This document shows positions 48,833 through 60,765 of a stretch of DNA of 64,000 nucleotides, piece by piece. The notes under the pieces are model-generated. The model saw nothing but the letters and a program-made list of their open reading frames with translations, did not search any database and was not told the DNA's origin. Positions within the stretch are counted from its first letter, which is position 1. The number at the start of each line of letters is the position of its first letter. This DNA comes from Denticeps clupeoides. Taxonomy: Eukaryota; Chordata; Actinopteri; Clupeiformes; Denticipitidae. The stretch spans positions 19,254,893 through 19,318,892 of the forward strand of contig NC_041724.1 of NCBI RefSeq assembly GCF_900700375.1. Reading direction: 5' to 3'. Both the position numbers and the translations under genes were made by a program.

Positions 48833-49233
48833 TTTATTGCCAAGGAAACTGTAAATGAGGAAAACATACCTCTCTTTTACCCCAAATACAAACACATTCA
48901 TTCTCATAAGCAGAAAATCCAACATATATGTTAAAAAAGAACCTGCTGGTGCTTCCTGAAACACAGTAGGCTGAATGGCAGCTTTTTAAATCACTAAAGA
49001 TTTTAGATGTGAAAATACTTAGTACATAATTAATATAGCAAGGCCTTGCTCTTCACACGATAGAAAACGTATCAATGAACTGAAATCATAATTGATTTGA
49101 AATGCTTCTTCACATGATCCAGACGTGTTTGAGTTCATCAGGCAGGTTCTAATGCATTAGCAGCACTTCTACAGTCAGCATGCAGGTGGTCAGTAAGACC
49201 TTCTGGTCCCAGAGGAGCGACAGAAGCGGCCGG

Positions 49234-50413
49234 TCAGCCACACTGGCCGCCGCCAGCAAGGTCAAGGAGCGAGCCGGCGGCCTCTTGGGCCTCGGCGTCC
49301 AGGTGAAGGATTTCCACCGTCTCCAGGTCCAGATCGGCATCTCCAGGTAGAACCAGATACTGGTACTGCTGACACTGGTAGTAGTGGAACTCAATGTAGC
49401 CACTGTCAGCCAGAGGGTCCTTCTGCGCGTCCTCCACGGACTCCTCGGGGTCAGGGGTCACAGAGCAAGGCGTGTCTGAAGACGGAGGTTGCTGTTCTGT
49501 AAGAGGACAAAGACCTTCAAATCGTGCAGCTACATCACTTCTAAGCGAGTAAAGATGAATAAAAAGACGTCTCGGATCCGTCCGAAGTAACCGTGTTCTG
49601 GCAGGCGTGAAGGTAATCGGACCTGAGATGGTCCCGCGGCCGGGCGGAGGTCCGGAGGAGCATGCAGACCAGCCGGCTGAGTCCGGCCTGCAGCACAGAA
49701 GCTTGACGTTAAACAGGAATGTGCCGGTACTGCTGCGGCACCGCTACCGAATGGGCTGGACCTACAGCACGGGGCCGGAGAGGACGGAGCCGGCCAGGAC
49801 GGAGCCGGGTCCCTGGCAGTGCTGGGTCTTCCTCAGCGCCTCGGCGAGTGCCGGCCGGTGCTCCGGACACACCCGCCAGAGAGAGCCCTTTCCCGGCCCC
49901 TGGAAGGACAGCAGCGGGCCAGTGAGGAGCCGGCGGAGGCGGAGCCTGAGAGGGGCGGGCCGCACCTACCTGGCTCCTGTCTCGGCCGGTCCGGTGGAAG
50001 CTCTTGCTCAGGGACAGGTTGTGGCGGACCGAGTTCCTCCAGCCCCCGGGGGCCGACCTGTAGTACGGGAAGCTCCGGACGATCCACTCGTAGATGCCCT
50101 GCACCGGCAGGCTCTTCTCCGGCGAGTCCTCTATGGCCATGAAGATGAGGCTGCTGAAGGAGAACGGGGGCTTGCCGGGGGCCCCGGGGGCCACGGTGGC
50201 CACGGCGGTCGAGGACGTCCTCGCCAGCGGCTGGATGGGGAGCAGGTTGGTCCCCTGGTGCAGCCAGCTGAGGCAGGTCAGGTCGTCCTGGTCGGACGGG
50301 GCGGGGCAGTGGGAGGAGCCTTGGTTGGGAGGAGGGGGGCAGGTGCAGGAGGGCTGAGGGAGGGACGGTGACAGGGCGTCGGGGGAGTGACGTGAATGAC
50401 ACTCATTCTCCAT
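49234..50413 (-). CDS. Forkhead transcription factor of the FOXN2/FOXN3 group
   Basis: DNA-binding regulator in the nucleus. Minus exons proposed: 49970-50413, 49766-49899, 49623-49687 and 49234-49496, in frame, 301 residues. Start [10 protein letters not shown]. Residues 45-58 ([14 protein letters not shown]) match the N-terminal motif of FOXN2/3; the forkhead spans about 80-160 ([34 protein letters not shown], then [13 protein letters not shown]). The C-terminus [11 protein letters not shown] is also a FOXN2/3 signature. It is shorter than FOXN2/3 (about 430-490 residues). The third exon's donor (GTCCGA) is weak and that exon could instead run on to about 49516, so the middle is uncertain. 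I do not assign it to a named gene. Confidence 0.82.
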
Positions 50414-50635
50414 CTCCAGATTAAAGAGAAGAAGTGAGAAAGTTGGCGCGACGTGTCGGGATGGAAGAGGAGAAAATGGCGCCGGGACGCGGAGTTACGG
50501 AACTCACCTTCCAGCCGAGGACGGGGTATTCCTGCAAAGCGCGACGCGCATCGGGGGAGTCGCGGCCCTGCGCCCTTCGCCCGTTTCCCTGGAAACCAGA
50601 CGGACGCGGCTCGCGCGGAGAGGACGTGACGTAAC

Positions 50636-51415
50636 AGACACGCGGGACACGCGTCCCAAACATGTCACAGTACACTAAAACCACGGGGACACAGGGGACA
50701 CGCGTCTCAAACATACAACATGAACAGGTCGCATTAAAACCACGGGACACGCGTCTCAAACATGTCACGGTACACTAAAACCACGGGGACACAGGGGACA
50801 CGCGTCTCAAACATGTCACACTACATTAAAACCAAGGGGACACAGGGGACACGCGTCTCAAACATACAGCATGAACAGGTCGCATTAAAACCACGGGACA
50901 CGCGTCCCAAACATGTCACGGTACATTAAAACCAAGGGGACACAGGGGACACGCGTCTCAAACATGTCACAGTACATTAAAACCAAGGGGACACAGGGGA
51001 CACGCGTCTCAAACATACAACATGTCCCATTAAAACCACGGGACACGCGTCCCAAACATGTCACAGTACACTAAAACCACGGGGACACAGGGGACACGCG
51101 TCTCAAACATACAACATGTCCCATTAAAACCACGGGACACGCGGAAAACGGGACACGCGTCTCAAACATGTCACGGTACACTAAAACCACGGGGACACAG
51201 GGGACACGCGTCTCAAACATGTCACAGTACATTAAAACCAAGGGGACACGCGTCTCAAACATACAACATGAACAGGTCGCATTAAAACCACGGGACACGC
51301 GTCCCAAACATGTCACAGTACATTAAAACCACGGGGACACAGGGGACACGCGTCTCAAACATACAACACGTCCCATTAAAACCACGGGACACACGTCTTT
51401 CTGTACATTAAAAGC
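50636..51415. repeat. Compound minisatellite rich in MluI-type ACGCGT
   Basis: Two alternating units, one ending GTCACAGTACATTAAAACC and one ending ACATACAACATGAACAGGTC, each share GGGACACGCGTCTCAAACAT. Periods are about 41 and 59 bp, and the alternation gives a roughly 100-130 bp higher-order unit. The array lies between the yif1a 3' end and the forkhead promoter. Short frames across it are repeat translations. Confidence 0.9.
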
Positions 51416-51572
51416 AGAGCAGACACGCAGCAGGTACACGGAACACCTTTTATTATCACGCGTTTCAAACATACAACATGTCTTCTGAGAAGAAAGGTGG
51501 TGGCTTTTAAAAGCACGGGGACACAGAGCAGACATGGTCACTTTTCAGTCCTTCGGCCAGCTGACCCCCAGG

Positions 51573-54173
51573 TCACCGGACCAGGTGGGAGGTGAGCCAG
51601 TAGATGATGATTGGCTGGAAGACGGCGGTCGCCACGGTGATGTACAGGCGGAGGCGGGGCTTGGCTGTCACCCCTGGGCCCATGGAATCCGAGGAAAGCG
51701 AGGAAAGAATCTTCATTTTCAGGGAACGCACCTAAGAGAGAAGAAAGTACGTTAACAGCAACGTAATAAATTATATTCGTTCAAAAGACGGTCTCAGGCG
51801 ACAAACAAGCACATCTCAGGGGCATCTCATCCTTTCAGCTTTTTTGGTAATAGTTCAGTACAAAAAATAAAAAGGATGCCATTTTCCACAAGTCCACTGA
51901 AGAAGAGAGCAGCACAGCCTCCCTCGTGCTCAATAAACACTTCCAACAAGCTGGGAGGCGTCATTTATTCCAAATGGAAGCTGATCCCAGATCAGTATGG
52001 AGTACGGGCTGGAGTAGATGTTTAAAACCTCCAACCACTAGTCAGCATTGGTGTCGGTAAAGAAACAGTAAAGGAGAAAGTGCTCGCTGCTAAAATGTGG
52101 GATTCTGTATCTGAAGAAAAGCATCTGCTAATATTCTGTTTTTTATTATATGGAAACATCTGGTACATAAAATCAAGGGGATGATGAAAAAATACTTACA
52201 ATAAAGAACATGAGGGCACAAGAGCACCATGCCAGAGCAACGTAATATCCATCAGTGCCGAAGAGAAGTCCACACAGCACGGTGCAGATCATCCTGAGAC
52301 AGGGACAGAGACATCGTCAGCCTCCAGAGACGGAAGCGGCCATCTGTGCACGTGATGAAGACCTCACCCCACGTATTTGTATCCGCTGTAGGCTATCAGG
52401 TCGAAAGTGGACAGGTCCGAATGCACCGTGAGCAGGTACAGGCTCAGCAACATGACGAGAACTTCGATGATGACCCACACCAAAGCAGTGCTGGCACACA
52501 GGCCCAGAACCTCAGGACTAAACCTGGTTTGGAAAAGGGACTTTTGGTTATGTGCAGACTGGGGAGAATCCAGCCGTGTTCTGCTGCTTTTGTTCTAGAA
52601 CAGAGTCGGGAATGCTACCTTTTCTGTAGTCCCAGTGCCATCCCAGCCAGTAGAATATAGGTGATGAAGGCCATAGCTGAGGAGGGAGAGATCTTGTTCT
52701 GGGTTATTCTGGAGATATGGTTTCAGTGCGAGTGAACGATATTCAGAACTCACTGGGGATGTAGAGATCGGGAGCATTGACGTCGTGACGAGGGGTGAGA
52801 GGACTGTCTCTGTGGTAGCGGACTTCCCAGTCCTGAGGTACACATCAGACACACATATTACAGTATTTGTGACGATTTGTTCCTTCTCAAGCTGTGGAAG
52901 GAGCTACATCTTCACAGTGCTGCTATCATCTGAAAAGTTGGTTTTCTGAACTAGAACCAAAGCAGACAGGAATGCAGGAACCAGACCGAAGAACCAAAGG
53001 TTCAAACACTGTACAATAACACCTTTACCACTGATCCCTCAATTCAAAAAGTTCCAAACATCTGACCCATCCAGGCCACTTGGATGAAGATAAAGTAATC
53101 ATTGAAGAATCCTGTATTTCATATTTGAAGGTTTTGGTTTGCCTTCAACCTCATGGTCCGTGTTACATGCTGTGAAAAGGAGATCTTCCTTAGACTGAAG
53201 ACGGCTATTCCAGCGGTGGCTTGAACTTAAAACTACACTGAGCAGTTCCGCTAAACTCTTCACGTAAGTCTAGAACCACAACAACTAAGGTGACCAAAGC
53301 TGCATGGGCACAGTATCCAATCTGAGAATTCCAAGGGAATTAATTAAAAAAGATTACTTTTTTACTTTTAATGATGGTCCTAAACTGGAACCCTGGAGAA
53401 CCCCCTTATAGACAGAGCCAGAACAGAGCTGTTCAGAACTTAACCAGGACTCACTTGTATCCGACAACATCAAAGGTCTCCTGGAGATCTAAGTACCACC
53501 AGGTTTCCCCATTAGGCAGACAGGGTCTGTCCCTCTCTCAGAAGGTTATTAGTATGTCTCTGGACGATATAGTCGATAAAATATTTGTTAGGTGGCGTTT
53601 CGAGGGCTGGAACGCTGCATTACAGCTGCATTTACCTGGTGTGTGTAGGGGAACATCAGAATAATCAGCTTCTTCATCACATATTTTGAGTCAACTGCAA
53701 AAAAGTACTTGAGCTTGTTCACCGACATGAAGCGGCCGATCTGTGGGGTGGAGAGAGATGTGATCGTGAGCAAGGTGCTGGAGCATCGGTCCTAGCCGCG
53801 GAACAGCGGGACCCCACCTCCTTGTTGACCATGTCTTTGCCCTGGTTGGCGATGGACGAGCCGTACATCATAGCGGCGTTGGCCATGGGATCAGCGAACA
53901 AGTTGCTCATGGTGGCACCTCTGTCTGGTGGCCCGCCCAGGTTGTAGCCAGACTCATAGTAGCCCTGATTGACGCTAGGAGCTGTCCTGGAGCTGGTGTC
54001 CTCGAACAGCAGCGGGTCTCCTGCAGGAGGTGCTGCCCGAGCTCTCGGTTTGGCTGGAAGAGATGACCGGGGGGTGAAGGTTACGTTAACCACAGATGGA
54101 CCAGGGCAGCTTCCGGGCATCTGAGATCTCCAGGCGTCTACTCACTTGCTCGGTGTCCACGGTGCGGGTCCAT
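51573..54173 (-). CDS. yif1a: YIF1A, ER-Golgi membrane trafficking protein
   Basis: Multi-pass protein that pairs with YIPF5 in ER-to-Golgi transport. Eight minus exons join in frame: 54146-54173, 53818-54053, 53636-53740, 52754-52832, 52619-52676, 52368-52523, 52200-52293 and 51573-51731; 304 residues (human 293). N-terminal cytosolic part with [20 protein letters not shown] and [15 protein letters not shown]; then [55 protein letters not shown] and [18 protein letters not shown]; the protein ends LTSHLVR. The last 180 residues form the five-helix Yip1 domain. YIF1A is preferred over YIF1B because of the neighbouring 11q13-type genes. A minus AATAAA (complement of 51449-51454) lies 120 bp after the stop. 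Confidence 0.95.
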
Positions 54174-56530
54174 CGTGCGCAATCCGAGACGGAGATTCCA
54201 CCGACGTCCTACTGCTGAACAACACAGAACATCAGAGCACCAGCCAGGCAGCAGATGCACTTTTCACAGACATGTTGGTCGCCGTCGCGGACACTTACTT
54301 TTGACGTGGACACTCGCGCGTGTTGCCAGATTGAGCCGGTCGTTTCCGAGGTTGGCGGTGTCGAGGGACAGGCGACAGTCCCCAGTCGCTGCTGTCGATG
54401 CAGCTGTTATTACAGATGTTGTGATCTAGACGAATAAAAAAAACATTAAGGCATATTTAACAATGAACTACGTTTTGTTTCTCCTCAATTATTCTCCTCA
54501 ATACAGACCTTTTAGGTTTGAAAATTCCTTGACGTGGCAACACAGCTCGGCCCGCCCCCGGGCCTTTCTGATTGGTGGACGCGTCTCTGCCTGCGTGGCA
54601 TCTGAGAGAAGCGGAACCTGAACCACGTAAACACGGGCACAGCTGCAGATAACCTGGCGTCTGTTTCACACTTAATGGCTCCGTGTATTTCACCTTTAGA
54701 AAACTGAAGGGCAGTGGTGTCACGTAATCGCAAGGTTGCCACTGAGGTCCCCTTGATCCAGGTCGCTGCTGTGTCACCGTGTGCTGCGCTGCAGTGTTTC
54801 ACAGTGACAGAGGCAATCAGCGTCACTGTCATTAAAAAAACAGTCACTTATTACATGTACAGCATCTGTCTCCATTAATTACATTTACATTTACATTATT
54901 TATCAGACGCCCTTATCCAGAGCGACTTACAGTCAGTAGTTACAGGGACAGTCCCCCCCTGGAGACACTCAGGGTTAAGTGTCTTGCTCAGGGACACAAT
55001 GGTAGTAAGTGTGATTTGAACCTGGGTCTTCTGGTTCATAGGCGAGTGTGTTACCCACTAGGCTACTACCACCCTAATTCTCATTTCTCATTCATTAAAA
55101 ATGTGATTTTTTTTACTCGAGTGCACGGATCCAGGGGAACAGACAGGGATTTAGGTGTTTCAGAATTTCAGAAACTTAAAAAAAATATATAGTGTAAAAC
55201 GTAAGACTGCACAAGCACTGTATTTAAAGTCATCTGACGTAACCTGGACATAAAGAGGCTGAGAATGAACAGTGTAAAATGGCATCAATGTTACAGAAGA
55301 CCCAAGAATAAAAGAAAAGAAGAGGGACAGAGGAAGTTCAGTTTAGAAGCCAGGAGCTTGATAAACAGGGAGAAAAAGCAAGACTCAGAACCTGGGGGAA
55401 GAACCCCCATCTCCCGATGGGGAGATGTGACCAGAAGCCCAAAAGAGAAAATTATTTTAGACATTTGACTCTCAAAAAGGTCCCACAGACCAATCACAAA
55501 TTGTCCTTCGATGTCACTGCCTTGTCTTCCTCGTCATGACACCTCAAGCTGGCCTTTGACACCTCTTGTGTGGGGGTGTCGCATCTTGACAAAGATACAG
55601 GCGGGGGACCTTCACGACCTGGGATTTCCCATTTTACAGCAGTATCTGTTAGTAGGAACCAGTCACCACTTTCAGACATGTGCAACCTGTCATTATTTCT
55701 GTCCCAACGGACAGTATGAAAATGAAACATTATTATTAATATTATCGCATGTATGGGGAGTGGCTGCGCGCAAGGTTCACTACTCTGCGTCACGTGGGCC
55801 TGCATGTCCAGTCGCGTCGGATAAGAGGAGAGAGTGAAGGGTGTGTCTTGGGATTCCGGAAGCATTAGGTCATCATCCGCAGTTCTGCTCCACTTTCATT
55901 CTGCTTACTAACAAAACTCATACAGTAATCCAGAATTTTCCAGACCTGCGCAGTGCTGTGTACTAAAGGAAGGAAGTGGCAGCTGTTGGAATGACACACA
56001 GAGTGACACACTGGACAAAAATGCCAGTGGGACTGTGGATATTAATTATATGAATTATACTATAATAATAACAACATAGCAAAGCATTATGTTACGATCC
56101 AGAGAATATTTAAATGTAGGAGTTGTCAATTTATGAAACTAATAGTTTTTAAAAGGGTTTCCCCATTTACTACCAGTTCATTCCCACAGCCAAGCAGAAA
56201 CACACCTGTCTGGATCCAGACCACACCTTCCAGAACAAAACCGAGGGAGAACATTGAATTATTCGATTAAAAACTTTATTTTTGTCGACAGTAGTGATGT
56301 AAACATATTCAGATCTGGTCAAGTAGTCACAATGAGGACACGTTTTGTGTTAAAGAGCTCCTTTGATTCGGGATTCCGGGAAACCTCTAAATATGGTCAT
56401 GTACGTCACCGACGCGCTCCGCGGTGGGCTGGACCATTTCCCGTAAGGCGGGGGGGGCGAGGCGCTGTACTGCCGGCTTTCTGTCGTCTCGGTCAGGTGA
56501 CTGCTCTCCGGTCCCGGAGCTCACATGGCA
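54174..56530. other. yif1a promoter side and intergenic repeats
   Basis: A CpG-rich patch lies at 54174-54420. A SINE-B piece is at about 54705-54815 and a nearly full SINE-A at 54880-55074 (minus). The remainder to 56250 has no recognisable gene; frames such as 55494-55865 (-) lack family resemblance. Confidence 0.5.
54880..55074 (-). repeat. SINE-A, nearly full length
   Basis: Read on minus: tRNA-like head with A-box TAGCCTAGTGGGTAACACAC, B-box GGTTCAAATCAC, body CTTACTACCATTGTGTCCC and 3' core GCTCTGGATAAGGGCGTCTG, then a TAAATAATGTAAATG tail. It is the best reference copy of this family in the window. Confidence 0.9.
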
Positions 56531-56532
56531 GC

Positions 56533-56539
56533 TGAGTCA
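56533..56539. promoter_or_regulatory. fosl1: AP-1 site in the fosl1 upstream region
   Basis: A perfect TGAGTCA lies 195 bp before the fosl1 start codon, next to a GATATATG TATA-like element at about 56546. Confidence 0.6.
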
Positions 56540-56727
56540 TGCCCCGATATATGTTCTCTTTACGCTGGAAAGGCGTCTATTTCGCCGCTAAACTCCCAGG
56601 ACGCCGGACCCGCGCTCCCCCGGCCGGCGCGTTGGACGCTTCTTCCCGCAACACGCCGGGCTTTCCTCGCTTTTTAAACCGCTCAGCACCCCACGCTACT
56701 CCGCTGACATCTTCCACTACCGCGGCG

Positions 56728-58347
56728 ATGTACCCGAACCCCAACTCCGGACACCCAGCCCCGCAGCAGCAGCAGGTGGGCTTCTTTTTCCTCCCGTCCT
56801 GCCTGGCTCAGGTGCGACTGTGTTGCCCACTGGGATGCTGGATCTGTTTCCTTTGCAGAAGTTCTCTGTCGCTGGACCAAGTCTCACGGACATCACATCT
56901 AACCGAGAGCTTCAGTGGATGCTCCAGCCCTCCATCCTGGGACCAGCTGGTCCACCTTATTCTACGGGCCCTGGAATAAACGCCATCACCTCTCACCCTG
57001 GGCTGATGCGAGCCTCCACCACGTCTGGGAGCTCCACAAGGCGCAGAAGTGATGAACATGTGAGTTGAATGAGTCCTGTGGAATCGTGGCTGACGCGGAG
57101 CATGCAGATGATCGGCCAGAAGTCCACTTTCCATGTGTTTGGGTAGTTAATGATGTAACATAATGCAACAGGAAATGGAATACCATGTGACTCATCTGAA
57201 CAAACTATTTGACTCAGGCTTGAGTCATCCGGGGGGTCTGGCCGTGACTCATTAACCTGGTGGCGTATGAATGGTGGTGGGTACGAGTTTCACTAATTAA
57301 TGCTCATCTGGTCAGGGTGCTGATAGTGTAATGATGGAATACAACCACTAGGTGGCAGTCGACAGGTCACTGGGTGGTGGTAGTAGCCTAGTGGGTAACA
57401 CACCAGAAGACCCAGGTTCAAACCCCACTTACTACCATCGTGTCCCTGAGCAGGACACTTAACCCTGAGTGTCTCCTGGAAGGGGACTGTCCCTGTAACT
57501 ACTGATTGTAAGTCGCTCTGGATAAGGACGTCTGGTAGGTGTTCCTCCTGCTTCAGGTGACCCCCGGTCCTGTTTTTCAATGGCAGCTTTCCCTGGAGGA
57601 GCTAGAAAGGCGGAGACTTCGGAGGGAGCGGAACAAGCTGGCAGCTGCTAAATGTAGAAACCGGCGGCGGGAACTGACCGACAAGCTGCAAAACGTACGT
57701 GGAATTCAGTCGCGGGAATCAAACCCCACTTACTAACCCCGAGTGTCCCCGTCACTACTGCAGGCAGTAGTGACAGGGACGTCTGGTGAATGCTGTGTGA
57801 GTGGGATTTCATGAAGCTGGTCAGAACTTCTGATAGGTAGTACGTTTCATTTCTTCCACAGGAAACGGACGAGTTGGAGGACGAAAAGTCCCGTCTACAG
57901 AAGGAAATTGCGGACCTGCATAAGCAGAAGGAGAAGCTGGAGCTGGTGCTGGAGGCCCATCGACCCATCTGCAAGGCTCCAGACTCCGACTCCGATTCAG
58001 ACTCGCGCCCAGCCATGCCCTCTCTCGGAGACATCAAGATGGAGCCTGACGAACCGGAGCTGCCCGGGCCCTCCACCCAAAAGCCCCGGCCCAGGATGTC
58101 CATCCCGGCTCCGCCTCCGACAGCTTGTCACGAAGGTGAAGCCCTGCACACCCCTGTCCTGCTCTCCACCCCCGCCCTCACCCCTTTACCCGCCGGCCTG
58201 GTCTTCACGTACCCCCCGGCCCCCCTGTCCCACGCAGCCCCGGCGGCGCAGCACCCCCAGACCTGCAGCTCCGCCCACCGCCGCAGCAGCAGCAGCGGGG
58301 ACCAATCGGATCATTCCCTCAACTCTCCTCCTGTCCTAAGCTTGTGA
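56728..58347 (+). CDS. fosl1: Fos-like antigen 1 (FRA-1), AP-1 subunit
   Basis: bZIP factor that pairs with JUN proteins. Four exons join in frame: 56728-56775, 56859-57059, 57587-57694 and 57862-58347; 280 residues (human 271). Start [16 protein letters not shown]; an in-frame upstream ATG (56539) would add 63 residues with no family match. [12 protein letters not shown] matches the FOS-family N-terminal motif. Basic region [20 protein letters not shown] (about residues 93-112), then a leucine zipper in [38 protein letters not shown]-terminus [22 protein letters not shown] and an [14 protein letters not shown] tail is typical of FRA-1. The intron order is that of FOS genes. Introns 2 and 3 carry SINE-A pieces. 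Confidence 0.96.
57188..57251. promoter_or_regulatory. fosl1: Cluster of four AP-1 sites in fosl1 intron 2
   Basis: TGACTCA at 57188-57194 and 57210-57216, TGAGTCA at 57221-57227 and TGACTCA at 57245-57251. All four match the 7-bp consensus exactly. Rodent fra-1 is known to have an intronic AP-1-dependent enhancer, so an autoregulatory role is likely. Confidence 0.75.
57374..57538 (+). repeat. SINE-A copy in fosl1 intron 2
   Basis: Head TAGCCTAGTGGGTAACACAC, B-box GGTTCAAACCCC and 3' core GCTCTGGATAAGGACGTCTG. It ends about 48 bp before exon 3. A shorter relic lies in intron 3 at about 57715-57795. Confidence 0.88.
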
Positions 58348-58855
58348 TGGAAACTATTTTGTGACGATCACCACTACGTTGTCTGTTTACAGAATATTTT
58401 TATTATTATTATTATGTTGTTATAAAAGCTATAGAATTTTTTAGGATGATTTTCCTCTTTTCTTGGACTCCTGAAATAGTATTTTTTTATGTTAGAAAAG
58501 ACTGAAAAGCTGGTTTTATATTTATTCCTCTTCTTTTACTTGGCCGACATGAAAAAGTTAAAAAATAGGATTTACTGTAGGACTGTACTGCTATTTATGG
58601 TATTAAAGACCTTCTGGCACGTCCCTGTGGAGGTTTTGGGGGGCTGATGTGCAGGTCAGGTGCAGGAAGGGAGCAGCGTTTCCCCGCCGGACGGTTCCCG
58701 TCCCAGCCAAATGAGCAGAGAGAGAAGACATTTGTCCAGGGAGCTGGCTTTCTGGAAAGCGTGGAGATTTAATCTGTGCATATAAATAGTTATGTAGGTG
58801 AAAAAGAGGGACCTACAAAAAACGTCCTAATAAATAAGAGCCCTCGGTCGTCCCC
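58348..58855. other. fosl1 and ccdc85b convergent 3' UTRs
   Basis: AT-rich after fosl1 with ATTTA pentamers (about 58518 and 58592) that resemble the decay elements of immediate-early mRNAs, and ATTAAA at 58602-58607. The right half serves ccdc85b. Confidence 0.5.

Positions 58856-60765
<1,910 letters not shown>

Noticed and set aside
49833-50402. 189-codon minus frame over the forkhead exon
   Set aside because: Out of frame with the forkhead domain; Pro/Arg-rich GC shadow.
56539-56727. 63-residue N-terminal extension of fosl1
   Set aside because: An in-frame ATG exists without stops, but the residues match nothing in FOS proteins and overlap the promoter AP-1 site.
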